64,000 bases of DNA, taken from UBA935 sp031556725. GTDB taxonomy: Bacteria; Bacillota; Clostridia; Lachnospirales; Lachnospiraceae. This document shows positions 1-9,155 of this stretch, piece by piece. A program made the position numbers and the translations under genes. Numbering within the stretch: the stretch's first letter is position 1; each line of letters begins with the position of its first letter. The stretch spans positions 3,439 to 67,438 of the forward strand of contig JAVBSL010000034.1 in the NCBI GenBank assembly GCA_031556725.1. Direction: 5' to 3'. The notes beneath the pieces were generated by a model, which saw nothing but the letters and a program-made list of their open reading frames with translations, was not told the origin of the DNA and ran no database searches.

Positions 1-1014
1 GAAAAAAGACAGGCCTATGAAAAAATCCGCAGTGGAGAAGCTAATGTTATTTTAGGTACTCACGCTTTGATTCAGGAGAAGGCAGAGTATTCTAATTTGG
101 GACTGGTGATTACTGATGAACAGCACCGGTTTGGGGTCCGGCAAAGAGAATGCCTGGCGGGAAAGGGGGAAAATGTCCATGTATTGGTGATGAGCGCAAC
201 CCCCATTCCCCGAACCCTGGCAATTATTTTATACGGAGATCTGCATTTGTCAGTAATCGATGAATTGCCCGCTAATCGGTTGCCGATCAAGAATTGTGTA
301 GTAAATACTTCCTATCGAGAGACAGCCTACAAATTTATTGCAAAAGAAGTGGCAAACGGCCGACAGGTTTATATTATTTGTCCGATGGTGGAAGAAGGCG
401 AATTGGAAGGGGTGGAGAATGTAACCGACTATGCCGAAAAACTAAAACAATTGCTGCCGCAGCAGATTCAAATTGCGCCTTTGCACGGGAAAATGCGGCC
501 GGCTGAAAAAAAGCGTATTATGGAAGAGTTTGCGGCACATAATATTGATGTTATTGTATCAACAACGGTAATCGAAGTGGGAATCAATGTTCCAAATGCA
601 ACGGTAATGATGGTTGAAAATGCGGAACGCTTTGGTTTGGCACAGCTTCATCAGCTAAGAGGCCGGGTGGGCCGCGGCAAACACCAGTCATATTGTATTT
701 TTGTCAGTGGCTCGGAAAGTAAAGACACCATGAAACGGCTGGAGATATTAAATCAATCCAATGACGGTTTTTTTATTGCCGGTGAAGATTTGCGGCTGCG
801 GGGACCGGGGGATTTGTTCGGAATCAGGCAAAGCGGTATTATGGATTTTAAGATCGGTGATATATATCAGGATGCCGGTATTTTAAAGGAAGCCAGCGAA
901 GCGGCTGAACAGATATTGCGGGAAGAGGATGGATTGGAACAGGCCGACAGACAATATTTAAAGAAATATATTGAGGAAGGTCTGTTGAAATTTGTTGACT
1001 TTAGAACCATCTGA
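1..1014 (+). CDS. recG: ATP-dependent DNA helicase RecG, C-terminal part (cut by window edge)
   Basis: The reading frame is open from base 1, so the gene begins before the window; 337 residues are visible of about 680 expected. RecG remodels stalled replication forks and branched DNA. The DEAH-box variant DEQH followed by RFGVRQR lies near residues 39-49, SATPIPRT near 75, and the helicase C-terminal motifs STTVIEVGINVP and QLRGRVGRG follow, then the RecG-specific tail ending near the stop at 1012-1014. The N-terminal wedge domain and Walker A motif are outside the window. The next gene starts 49 bases later with its own ribosome site. Identification is secure. Confidence 0.97.
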   Translation, partial: EKRQAYEKIRSGEANVILGTHALIQEKAEYSNLGLVITDEQHRFGVRQRECLAGKGENVHVLVMSATPIPRTLAIILYGDLHLSVIDELPANRLPIKNCVVNTSYRETAYKFIAKEVANGRQVYIICPMVEEGELEGVENVTDYAEKLKQLLPQQIQIAPLHGKMRPAEKKRIMEEFAAHNIDVIVSTTVIEVGINVPNATVMMVENAERFGLAQLHQLRGRVGRGKHQSYCIFVSGSESKDTMKRLEILNQSNDGFFIAGEDLRLRGPGDLFGIRQSGIMDFKIGDIYQDAGILKEASEAAEQILREEDGLEQADRQYLKKYIEEGLLKFVDFRTI

Positions 1015-1063
1015 CAGTAAGATATAAATTGGAAAATTGTTCAAAGCTTAGAAAGGAATACTT

Positions 1064-1933
1064 ATGGCGAAAGTTGCAATTGTAACAGACAGTAATAGTG
1101 GAATTACGCAAAAACAGGCTGAAAAACTGGGTATCTCGGTGTTGCCCATGCCTTTTATGATTAATGAAGAAACTTTTTTTGAGGATATATCCCTTTCCCA
1201 GGAAGACTTTTATGTAAAACTGGAATCGGGAGCAACGGTAGTGACCAGCCAGCCGTCACCGGAAAGTGTTATGAAATTATGGGACAATCTGCTGACAGAA
1301 TATGATGAAATTGTACATATCCCCATGAGTAGCGGACTCTCGGGTTCCTGTCAGAGTGCCTTGATGCTGGCTGAAGAATATAAAGGAAAGGTTCAGGTAG
1401 TAAATAACCTGCGCATCTCGGTGGTACAAAGGCAGTCGGTGCTGGATGCCCTGAATCTGGTCAATCAGGAAAAAAGTGCGGTCTGTATTAAAGAAATTCT
1501 GGAGCAGGATAAATATAATTGCAGCGTTTATATTATGCTGGACACTTTATCTTATTTGAAAAAAGGCGGCCGCATCACTCCCGCGGCAGCGATGCTTGGA
1601 ACAGTGTTAAAAATCAAGCCGGTGTTGCAGATACAGGGCGACAAGCTGGATGCTTTTGCCAAAGCCAGAACCGGTAATCAGGGGAAAACGCTGATGATAA
1701 ATGCAATCAAAAATGATATGATGAATCGGTTCGGCGGAGCAGACGCCGAACATGTAAGGCTGCAGATTGCGCACAGCTGGAACGAATCCGCAGCAGAGCA
1801 ATTAAAAGAAGAACTGATGGAAATATTTCCGGGAATTGAGATTCGTATCGACCGGCTGTCACTTAGTGTAGCCTGCCATATCGGACCGGGTGCGCTGGCC
1901 ATTGCCTGCACACAAAATTTGCAATACATTTGA
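1064..1933 (+). CDS. DegV family fatty-acid-binding protein
   Basis: The 289-residue length and the N-terminal signature VAIVTDSNSGI, the TSQPSP motif near residue 61 and the SSGLSGSCQSA motif near residue 91 are typical of DegV (EDD-fold) proteins. Family members bind a fatty acid in a cleft and can present it to the FakA fatty acid kinase (established for the FakB members); no FakA is visible here, so the partner is unknown. A ribosome site (GAAAGGAA) precedes the ATG. The stop lies 26 bases before the topoisomerase gene start, so the genes are probably co-transcribed. Confidence 0.92.
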   Translation: MAKVAIVTDSNSGITQKQAEKLGISVLPMPFMINEETFFEDISLSQEDFYVKLESGATVVTSQPSPESVMKLWDNLLTEYDEIVHIPMSSGLSGSCQSALMLAEEYKGKVQVVNNLRISVVQRQSVLDALNLVNQEKSAVCIKEILEQDKYNCSVYIMLDTLSYLKKGGRITPAAAMLGTVLKIKPVLQIQGDKLDAFAKARTGNQGKTLMINAIKNDMMNRFGGADAEHVRLQIAHSWNESAAEQLKEELMEIFPGIEIRIDRLSLSVACHIGPGALAIACTQNLQYI

Positions 1934-1959
1934 GAATAAGCAGAAGAGAGGTTTTAACC

Positions 1960-3885
1960 ATGGCTTCACCTACCAACACCTATGATGCTTCCAGTATTAC
2001 CGTTCTGGAAGGATTGGAGGCAGTGCGGAAACGTCCCGGTATGTATATCGGAAGTGTTTCCACCAAAGGCTTGAATCACCTGATATATGAAATTGTAGAC
2101 AATGCGGTCGATGAACATCTGGCCGGTTTCTGTTCCCGGATCCGGGTTATTTTGGAAGCCGACGGTTCGGCCACCATTGAAGACAACGGACGCGGTATTC
2201 CGGTAGGAATGCATGAAAAGGGCGTCAGTGCGGAAAGGCTGGTATTTACCACCCTTCATGCCGGCGGTAAATTTGATAATACAGCTTATAAGACCAGCGG
2301 CGGTCTCCACGGTGTGGGTTCGTCGGTGGTAAATGCTTTGTCCACATCTTTGATCGTGCGGGTAAAAAACGGCGGTCTTATTTATGAAGACCGGTATGAG
2401 CGAGGAAATCCCATTGTAGAGTTAAAAGACGGATTGCTGCCGGTAATCGGAAAGAGCCGTGAAACCGGTACCACCATTAGTTTCCTGCCGGATGATACTA
2501 TTTTTGACAAAACCCGGTTTAAAGAAGAGGATGTGAAAAGCCGCCTTCATGAAACGGCTTATTTAAATCCGGAACTGACCATTGTGTTTGAAGACCGGCG
2601 GAAGGAAGAACCGGAGATTATCGAATTTCATGAACCGGAAGGTATTACCGGATTTATCAAGGACATGAACAAGTCCAAGGAAGTCATCCATGATATTATT
2701 TATTTTAATGGTGAAAGCGAAGGTATATCCGTGGAAGTGGCCTTGCAGTATGTCAATGAGTTCCACGAAAATGTTCTGGGATTTTGTAATAATATTTATA
2801 ATGCTGAAGGCGGTACTCATCTGACCGGTTTTAAAGCCACCTTTACCAACGTGATCAACAGCTATGCCAGAGAATTGAATATTTTAAAAGATAAGGATGC
2901 CAATTTTACCGGTGCCGATGTGCGCAACGGCATGACGGCAGTGGTATCGATCAAACATCCTGATCCCCGCTTCGAAGGACAGACCAAAACCAAGCTGGAT
3001 AACCAGGATGCCGCCAAGGTGGTGGGTAAGATTACCAGTGATGAAATCAGCCGCTATTTTGACCGTAATGTGGAAACTTTAAAGAATGTCATCGGATGTG
3101 CGGAAAAAGCCGCTAAAATCCGTAAGACCGAAGAAAAAGCCAAAACCAATATGCTCACCAAGCAGAAGTTTTCCTTTGATTCCAACGGAAAACTGGCTAA
3201 CTGTGAGTCAAAGGATGCTTCCAAATGTGAAATCTTTATCGTGGAAGGGGATTCTGCCGGCGGCAGTGCCAAAACCGCCAGAAACCGTGCTTACCAAGCT
3301 ATTTTACCCATCAGAGGAAAGATTTTAAATGTGGAAAAGGCCAGTATCGATAAAGTTCTTGCCAATGCGGAAATCAAAACCATGATCAATGCTTTCGGGT
3401 GCGGTTTTTCGGAAGGATATGGCAATGATTTTGATATTACCAGGCTGCGTTATGATAAAATCATTATCATGGCTGATGCCGATGTGGATGGTGCCCATAT
3501 ATCTAATCTTTTGTTAACACTATTTTACCGTTTTATGCCGGAATTGATTTTTGAGGGACATGTTTATATTGCCATGCCGCCCCTCTATAAAGCTATGCCG
3601 TCCAAGGGCGAAGAAGAGTATCTGTATGATGACAAGGCCTTGGAAAAGTACCGTAAAAAGCACAAAGGTCCTTTTACCTTGCAGCGATATAAAGGTTTGG
3701 GCGAGATGGATGCCATCCAATTGTGGGAAACTACACTGGATCCGGAAACCAGAATGTTAAAACAGGTAGAAATAGAAGATGCCCGAATGGCATCAGAGGT
3801 TACCGAGATGCTGATGGGAACCGAAGTACCTCCCAGAAAAGCATTTATTTATGACCATGCGGTTGATGCGGCACTGGATATTTAA
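1960..3885 (+). CDS. parE: Type IIA DNA topoisomerase subunit B (topoisomerase IV ParE type)
   Basis: ATPase and TOPRIM subunit of a type II topoisomerase, 641 residues. The GHKL ATPase domain shows KRPGMYIGS, EIVDNAVDEH, EDNGRGIPVG and GGLHGVGSSVVNAL; the TOPRIM domain shows EGDSAGGSA and DADVDGAHI; the C-terminus has RYKGLGEM. An in-frame TTG lies at 1930, but ATG 1960 has GAGAGG eight bases upstream and gives the usual N-terminus, so I chose it. It pairs with the subunit A gene 26 bases downstream. ParE and GyrB are hard to separate by motif; the ParE call rests mostly on the partner lacking a GyrA box. Lachnospiraceae usually carry another gyrBA pair near dnaA (family knowledge, not visible here). 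Confidence 0.85.
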   Translation: MASPTNTYDASSITVLEGLEAVRKRPGMYIGSVSTKGLNHLIYEIVDNAVDEHLAGFCSRIRVILEADGSATIEDNGRGIPVGMHEKGVSAERLVFTTLHAGGKFDNTAYKTSGGLHGVGSSVVNALSTSLIVRVKNGGLIYEDRYERGNPIVELKDGLLPVIGKSRETGTTISFLPDDTIFDKTRFKEEDVKSRLHETAYLNPELTIVFEDRRKEEPEIIEFHEPEGITGFIKDMNKSKEVIHDIIYFNGESEGISVEVALQYVNEFHENVLGFCNNIYNAEGGTHLTGFKATFTNVINSYARELNILKDKDANFTGADVRNGMTAVVSIKHPDPRFEGQTKTKLDNQDAAKVVGKITSDEISRYFDRNVETLKNVIGCAEKAAKIRKTEEKAKTNMLTKQKFSFDSNGKLANCESKDASKCEIFIVEGDSAGGSAKTARNRAYQAILPIRGKILNVEKASIDKVLANAEIKTMINAFGCGFSEGYGNDFDITRLRYDKIIIMADADVDGAHISNLLLTLFYRFMPELIFEGHVYIAMPPLYKAMPSKGEEEYLYDDKALEKYRKKHKGPFTLQRYKGLGEMDAIQLWETTLDPETRMLKQVEIEDARMASEVTEMLMGTEVPPRKAFIYDHAVDAALDI

Positions 3886-3911
3886 GAATCGATAACAGGA
3901 GAGTAACAAAA

Positions 3912-6149
3912 ATGGATGACAGAATCATTAAAACAGAATATTCCGAGGTCATGCAAAAGTCCTTTATTGATTATGCCATGAGCGTCATTGTCGCCAGAGC
4001 CCTGCCCGATGTGAGAGACGGTTTAAAGCCGGTACAGCGCAGGACCCTTTATGATATGCATGAACTGGGAATTAAATATGACAAGCCTTATCGTAAGAGC
4101 GCCCGTATCGTAGGAGATACTATGGGTAAATACCATCCCCATGGCGACAGTTCCATATATGAATCCCTGGTAGTCATGACCCAGGAGTTTAAAAAAGGCC
4201 TGCCTTTGGTAGACGGACACGGTAATTTCGGTAATATCGAAGGTGACGGTGCCGCTGCCATGCGTTATACCGAAGCCAGACTGGAACAGATTACTCAGGA
4301 AGCTTTTTTAGCTGATCTTGATAAGGATGTGGTGGATTTTATCCCTAACTTTGATGAAACCGAGAAAGAACCGTCGGTTTTACCGGTTAAGATCCCCAAT
4401 CTGCTGGTAAATGGCTCCGAAGGAATCGCAGTAGGTATGGCAACCAGTATCCCCCCTCATAATCTGGGCGAGGTGGCAGAAGCTACCAAAGCTTATATGC
4501 AGAATGAAAACATAACCACCAGGGAATTGATGAAATATATCAAAGGACCGGATTTTCCCACCGGTGGTATTGTTATTAATAAAGATGAACTGGAAGAAAT
4601 CTACACCACCGGAACCGGTAAGATCAAGGTTCGCGGTAAGGTGGAAATCGAACGGGGCAAGGCCGGTAAGACCAATCTGGTTATTTCGGAGATTCCCTAT
4701 CCCATGATCGGTGCCAACATTTCCAAGTTTTTATCCGATGTGGCGGCTCTGTATGAAACCAAAAAGACCCAGGATATTGTTGATATCTCCAATCAGATAT
4801 CCAAAGAAGGAATCCGTATCGTTATTGAATTGCGTAAGGATGCCGATATTGAGAATTTTACCAATTTGCTATATAAGAAGACCAGACTGGAAGATACTTT
4901 TGGGGTCAATATGCTGGCAATTTCCCATAACCGTCCGGAAACCATGGGATTAAAGCGGATTATTAAAGAAAATGTTGATTTTCAATTTGAAGTTGCCCGC
5001 CGAAAATACACCACCTTGCTGGAAAAAGAACTGGATAAAAAAGAAATTCAGGAAGGCTTGATCAAGGCCTGTAATGTAATTGACCTGATTATCGAGATCC
5101 TGCGCGGCTCCAAAGACCGTGCCATGGCCAAGGCCTGTCTGGTAGAAGGCAAGATCGATGGAATCAAATTCCGCTCCAAAGAATCCAAGATTATGGCAGC
5201 ACAGCTTAATTTCAGCGAAAAGCAGGCCAATGCGATTTTGGAAATGCGTTTATACCGTTTGATCGGTCTGGAGATTGAAGCCCTGATCAATGACCATGAA
5301 GAAACCATGGCCAATATCTACCGTTACGAAGATATTTTAGAGCGCAAAGACTCCATGGCTCAGGTTATCATGAATGAATTGGATGATATTAAGCGAAAAT
5401 ACGGACGTCCCAGAAGAACGGCTATTGAAAATATGGCAGAAGCCGTTTACGAAGAAAAGAAAGTGGAGGAGATGGAAATCATCTTCCTGATGGACCGCTT
5501 CGGTTATGCCAAAACCATCGATGTACCTACTTATGAACGAAATAAAGAGGCCGCTGACGCCGAGAATAAATATGTATTTCCCTGTAAAAATACCGGTCGT
5601 GTCTGTATTTTTACCAATACCGGTCAATTGCATACGGTTAAGGTTATGGATTTACCCTTCGGTAAATTCCGGGATAAAGGAATTCCAATTGATAATGTCA
5701 GCAACTATAGTTCGGAAAAAGAAACTATGGTTTGCATTACCAGTCAGACTCATTTAAATCTTTACCGGGTGATATTTGCCACCAGACAATCTATGCTGAA
5801 GGTGGTGGATGGCGGTGAATTTGATGTGGCCAAAAGAACAGTTGCGGCAACTAAGCTGCTGGAAGGTGACGAAGTAGTCAGCGTAACCATTCTGGATAGC
5901 CAGCGGAATATCGTTTTACAAACAGCAGAGGGCTTTTTCCTGCGGTTTCCTGTGGAAGAAATTCCTGAAAAGAAAAAAGGTGCGGTAGGTGTCAGAGGGA
6001 TGAAACTGAATGCGGCAGATTCCGTGGAAGCAGTATACTATACTCAGAATTCCGTTGAAACGGTGATTGAATATAACGGCAAAGAAATGGAATTAGGGAA
6101 ACTAAAACTGGGAAAACGAGATACCAAAGGCGTTAAGGTGCGTAAATAA
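3912..6149 (+). CDS. parC: Type IIA DNA topoisomerase subunit A (topoisomerase IV ParC type)
   Basis: DNA breakage-reunion subunit, 745 residues. The quinolone-resistance region reads ARIVGDTMGKYHPHGDSS with Ser80 and Glu84 at the two drug-contact positions, and the catalytic tyrosine is Tyr119 in AAMRYTEAR. The C-terminal beta-pinwheel is short, with one clear GVRGMKL blade motif near residue 696. The GyrA box (QRRGGKG) that gives gyrase its DNA-wrapping activity is not visible near residues 550-570, which favours topoisomerase IV, the decatenase that separates daughter chromosomes. The length is below the 800-plus residues of Bacillus GyrA/ParC. The stop overlaps the rsmD start by one base. 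Confidence 0.85.
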   Translation: MDDRIIKTEYSEVMQKSFIDYAMSVIVARALPDVRDGLKPVQRRTLYDMHELGIKYDKPYRKSARIVGDTMGKYHPHGDSSIYESLVVMTQEFKKGLPLVDGHGNFGNIEGDGAAAMRYTEARLEQITQEAFLADLDKDVVDFIPNFDETEKEPSVLPVKIPNLLVNGSEGIAVGMATSIPPHNLGEVAEATKAYMQNENITTRELMKYIKGPDFPTGGIVINKDELEEIYTTGTGKIKVRGKVEIERGKAGKTNLVISEIPYPMIGANISKFLSDVAALYETKKTQDIVDISNQISKEGIRIVIELRKDADIENFTNLLYKKTRLEDTFGVNMLAISHNRPETMGLKRIIKENVDFQFEVARRKYTTLLEKELDKKEIQEGLIKACNVIDLIIEILRGSKDRAMAKACLVEGKIDGIKFRSKESKIMAAQLNFSEKQANAILEMRLYRLIGLEIEALINDHEETMANIYRYEDILERKDSMAQVIMNELDDIKRKYGRPRRTAIENMAEAVYEEKKVEEMEIIFLMDRFGYAKTIDVPTYERNKEAADAENKYVFPCKNTGRVCIFTNTGQLHTVKVMDLPFGKFRDKGIPIDNVSNYSSEKETMVCITSQTHLNLYRVIFATRQSMLKVVDGGEFDVAKRTVAATKLLEGDEVVSVTILDSQRNIVLQTAEGFFLRFPVEEIPEKKKGAVGVRGMKLNAADSVEAVYYTQNSVETVIEYNGKEMELGKLKLGKRDTKGVKVRK

Positions 6150-6706
6150 TGAGAGTAATAGCAGGAAGTGCAAGGAGTTTGAAACTGGTCACACCGGAGG
6201 GGCGTGATACCCGTCCCACTACCGACCGGATTAAAGAAACCCTTTTTAATATGCTTCAGCCGGACCTTCCGGGGAGTGTGGTGTTCGATCTGTTTGCCGG
6301 CAGTGGTGCTTTGGGAATCGAAGCTTTAAGCAGAGGTGCCAAACATGCCTATTTTGTGGAGAATAATGGAGAGGCCTTTCGGTGTGTTCAGGAAAATGTC
6401 CGCTTTACCAGAATGGAAGATAAAGCAACATTATTAAAGCAGGATGTTTTGAGTGCCATTGGCTTTATAAATGAAAAAGCCGTTGATTTGATTTTTATAG
6501 ATCCGCCCTATGAAAAGGGCTATGAGGAAAAAGTACTTCGATTATTGGTACAGTCGGAGGCAGTTACGACTGATACCCTGATTGTTCTGGAAGCTGCTTT
6601 GGCAACCGACTGTAATGAGTTTTTACCAGACGGGTTCGCCGTAGTGAAAGAAAAAATCTATAAAACCAATAAGCATTTTTTTATCAAAAGAAGAGAAGGG
6701 AACTGA
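6149..6706 (+). CDS. rsmD: 16S rRNA (guanine(966)-N(2))-methyltransferase RsmD
   Basis: A class I SAM-dependent methyltransferase of 185 residues, the normal RsmD length. It shows RVIAGSARSLKL at the start, RPTTDRIKETLFN, the SAM loop DLFAGSGALGIEAL near residue 46, and the catalytic DPPY near residue 118. It modifies G966 in helix 31 of 16S rRNA. Its ATG overlaps the parC stop (TAATG), which implies translational coupling. It sits directly before coaD, the standard rsmD-coaD order of Firmicutes. Confidence 0.95.
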   Translation: MRVIAGSARSLKLVTPEGRDTRPTTDRIKETLFNMLQPDLPGSVVFDLFAGSGALGIEALSRGAKHAYFVENNGEAFRCVQENVRFTRMEDKATLLKQDVLSAIGFINEKAVDLIFIDPPYEKGYEEKVLRLLVQSEAVTTDTLIVLEAALATDCNEFLPDGFAVVKEKIYKTNKHFFIKRREGN

Positions 6707-7207
6707 ATGATTATGAAAATTGCGATATACCCGGGCAGCTTTGATCCGCTGACATTAGGACATATGGATGTGATACATCGTGCAGCTAATATGTTTGATG
6801 AATTAATTGTCAGTGTTTTGAATAATAAGGAAAAGAGTCCATTGTTTTCCGTGGAAGAACGTGTTAATATATTAGAGGAAGCAACGAAGGATATGCCCAA
6901 TGTCAGAATCAGTTCCTTTAGCGGGTTATTGATCAATTATGCCAAGGAAAATAATGTACATGTCATTATCAGAGGTTTGCGGGCAATCACCGATTTTGTA
7001 TATGAATTACAGATTGCACAGACCAATCATGTTTTATCAAACGGGGAAGTCGACACCGTATTTTTAACAACCAGTCTGGAATATGCTTATTTGAGTTCTT
7101 CCAGTGTAAAAGAAATTGCTAGTTTTGATGGGGATATATCTATGTGTGTTCCCCCTTTTGTAGCAGATGCGGTATACCGAAAATACGGTTTACGGCAAGA
7201 GAAATAG
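6707..7207 (+). CDS. coaD: Phosphopantetheine adenylyltransferase
   Basis: Catalyses the fourth step of coenzyme A synthesis (4'-phosphopantetheine to dephospho-CoA). The 166 residues include the nucleotidyltransferase motif YPGSFDPLTLGH, the RGLRAITDF segment and the YLSSSSVKEIA motif. Two in-frame ATGs are possible: 6707 lies six bases after AAGAGAAGGG and 6713 twelve bases after it; the family N-terminus begins at the second (MKIAIYPG), so both remain plausible. The gene follows rsmD with no gap. Confidence 0.95.
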   Translation: MIMKIAIYPGSFDPLTLGHMDVIHRAANMFDELIVSVLNNKEKSPLFSVEERVNILEEATKDMPNVRISSFSGLLINYAKENNVHVIIRGLRAITDFVYELQIAQTNHVLSNGEVDTVFLTTSLEYAYLSSSSVKEIASFDGDISMCVPPFVADAVYRKYGLRQEK

Positions 7208-7219
7208 AAGAGGAAAGGC

Positions 7220-7234
7220 ATGGTTATTAAATGA
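7220..7234 (+). other. Possible four-codon mini-ORF overlapping the next start
   Basis: An ATG at 7220, six bases after GAGG, opens a four-codon frame (MVIK) whose TGA ends at 7234 and overlaps the ATG at 7231. The downstream gene's own start is twelve bases after the purine-rich site, which is long. Re-initiation coupling is an inference; a chance ATG is also possible. Confidence 0.25.
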
Positions 7235-7857
7235 GCAGTAGGATCGAACAATTAATTGATGAAATCGAAGAATACATTGAAGGCTGTAAGTATCAGCCTT
7301 TGTCCAATACAAAGATTATTGTAAATAAAGAGGAAATCGACGAACTGATCAGAGAGCTTCGGATGAAGACACCGGATGAAATTAAACGGTATCAAAAGAT
7401 TATCACCAATAAAGAAGCCATTTTAAATGATGCCCGGATGAAAGCGGAAGCACTGATTAATGAAGCCACGATTCATACCAATGAATTGATTAATGAGCAC
7501 GAAATTATGCAGCAGGCTTATGCCAAGGGTAATGAAGTGGTAACATTGGCCAGCAGACAAGGACAGGAAATTCTGGATGCGGCCATTATGGAGGCCAATA
7601 ACGTCCGAGCGGCGGCAATGCAATATACCGATGAGATATTGGCCAATCTGGAAACCCTTCTTAATCAAACAATGAACAGTACCATGTCGCACTATGACAG
7701 TTTTATGAATAATTTGAACAGCTATGCGGATGTGGTCAGAACCAATCGGATGGAACTGAATCCTCCGGAAGTGGAATTACTGGACGAAGCTTCCATGGCC
7801 GCCATCCCGGATGATGATGAAGACAATTTTGAAACTGTATCTCTGGACTTATTGTAA
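7231..7857 (+). CDS. Conserved coiled-coil protein of the coaD neighbourhood
   Basis: A 208-residue acidic protein, largely helical with long Ala/Glu/Asn-rich stretches (about residues 50-150) that look like a coiled coil, and a very acidic tail (IPDDDEDNFE). No catalytic motif, signal peptide or membrane segment is visible. Clostridial homologues next to coaD are often named ATPase or V-ATPase subunit H-like from coiled-coil similarity only; I do not infer ATPase activity. An in-frame TAA at 7228-7230 fixes the earliest start at 7231. A hairpin follows the stop. Confidence 0.75.
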   Translation: MSSRIEQLIDEIEEYIEGCKYQPLSNTKIIVNKEEIDELIRELRMKTPDEIKRYQKIITNKEAILNDARMKAEALINEATIHTNELINEHEIMQQAYAKGNEVVTLASRQGQEILDAAIMEANNVRAAAMQYTDEILANLETLLNQTMNSTMSHYDSFMNNLNSYADVVRTNRMELNPPEVELLDEASMAAIPDDDEDNFETVSLDLL

Positions 7858-7873
7858 TTGAAGAAAAAATAAA

Positions 7874-7904
7874 AATACCGGTTGTTTTTCAACCGGTATT
7901 TCAT
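7874..7904 (+). terminator. Hairpin terminator after the coaD-region operon
   Basis: A perfect 11-bp stem (AATACCGGTTG at 7874-7884 with its complement at 7890-7900) encloses a T5 loop. It is followed by TCATTT, a weak U-tract, and preceded by an A-rich run that would serve the other strand. It separates the coiled-coil gene from the amidase gene 15 bases later, so read-through is likely partial. Confidence 0.7.
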
Positions 7905-7918
7905 TTGGAGATGAGCGT

Positions 7919-9154
7919 TTGAAGAAAATTATTTTTTTTATTTTAACGATACTCTTTATGATGAACGGCATACCGGTGCAGGCTAACGAGCCGGTAATCA
8001 TTGTGCTTGATCCCGGGCATGGGGGCGAAAACCTGGGGGCGGAATACGGTGATTATGTGGAAAAGGACATGACCATGGTGGTTGCCAAAGCCATGAAGGA
8101 GGAATTGGAAAAATATGAGGGTGTTACCGTATATTTAACCCATGAATCTGCCGAAACGGATATGAGTTTGAAGGAAAGAGCCGAATTTGCCAAAGAAAAA
8201 AATGCGGATTTTCTTTTTTGTCTGCATTTTAACATGTCTCTTGACCATAATTTATTCGGTGCGGAGGTATGGGTATCTGCGTTTGATGATTTTTATGCAA
8301 AAGGATATGGTTTTGCAGAGATTGAGATGAATCGGCTAAGTGAGATGGGACTGTATTCCCGGGGGATCAAAACCAGATTAAACGATAAGGGTGAGGACTA
8401 TTACGGGATTATCAGAGAAAGCAGGGAAATAGATTTAAATACAGTTTTGATTGAGCATTGTCATCTGGATCAGGAGCGTGATAAGGTTTTTTATACCCAG
8501 GGAGATTTACAATTAGAAGAGTTTGGCCGGCTGGATGCTACTGCGGTGGCACAATATTTTCGGCTTAAGTCACCAGAGCTGGGAAAGGATTACAGTGATT
8601 ATCCGATTCCTGTTGTGCCGGTACCGAAACAAGTGGTGAAACCCGACCTGACACCGCCGGATGTGTGTGCGCTTAAAATGGATTCTTTGGATGAAACTAC
8701 CGGTAAGGCAGTATTTACTTTAACGGCGAAGGATACTGACAGCTGTGTGTTATACTACACTTACAGCCTGGACGGCGGGGCCAGCTATGCGGATTTGGAA
8801 CCTTTTCCGAAAGAGGCGGAAGATATTACTTTTACGGTGGATTTACCCTTTGAAAAAGACATTATTTTTACCGGAGCAGCTTATAATGCATATGACCGGA
8901 TAACAGAAAGTGATGCCATTGAAATAACGGCCCTTTCCAGCCCGCAGAAGGAAATGACAGAGCCGGAAGAAGCCGAAATATATGAAGAAATTTCTTTGTC
9001 GGAGTTAGCCAAAGAGTTGGAGCAGGATCAGGAAAATGCCAAACAGGGCTTTCAAACCTATCAAATTATTATGATCATTATCGTCAGCCTGATGGTTTTG
9101 GTAATGACGATACTGGTATCCAGAATTATTTTAAGCAGGAAAAGAGGTCGTTAA
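7919..9154 (+). CDS. Membrane-anchored N-acetylmuramoyl-L-alanine amidase
   Basis: Cuts the amide bond between MurNAc and L-alanine in peptidoglycan, outside the cell. The start is TTG with GGAG nine bases upstream. A signal peptide covers about residues 1-22. The Amidase_3 domain (about 26-215) shows DPGHGG, an acidic VEKDM zinc position, FCLHFN and a LIEHC motif, matching the His-Glu-His-Glu set. The middle part (about 245-345) looks like a beta-rich cell-surface domain. A hydrophobic segment (about 379-402) followed by RIILSRKRGR anchors the C-terminus, which is unusual for an amidase. The next gene begins two bases after the stop. Confidence 0.88.
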   Translation: MKKIIFFILTILFMMNGIPVQANEPVIIVLDPGHGGENLGAEYGDYVEKDMTMVVAKAMKEELEKYEGVTVYLTHESAETDMSLKERAEFAKEKNADFLFCLHFNMSLDHNLFGAEVWVSAFDDFYAKGYGFAEIEMNRLSEMGLYSRGIKTRLNDKGEDYYGIIRESREIDLNTVLIEHCHLDQERDKVFYTQGDLQLEEFGRLDATAVAQYFRLKSPELGKDYSDYPIPVVPVPKQVVKPDLTPPDVCALKMDSLDETTGKAVFTLTAKDTDSCVLYYTYSLDGGASYADLEPFPKEAEDITFTVDLPFEKDIIFTGAAYNAYDRITESDAIEITALSSPQKEMTEPEEAEIYEEISLSELAKELEQDQENAKQGFQTYQIIMIIIVSLMVLVMTILVSRIILSRKRGR

Positions 9155-9155
9155 A

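Noticed and set aside
1930..1959. TTG start extending the topoisomerase B gene by ten residues
   Set aside because: ATG 1960 has a well-placed GAGAGG and gives the usual N-terminus; the extension overlaps the degV end.
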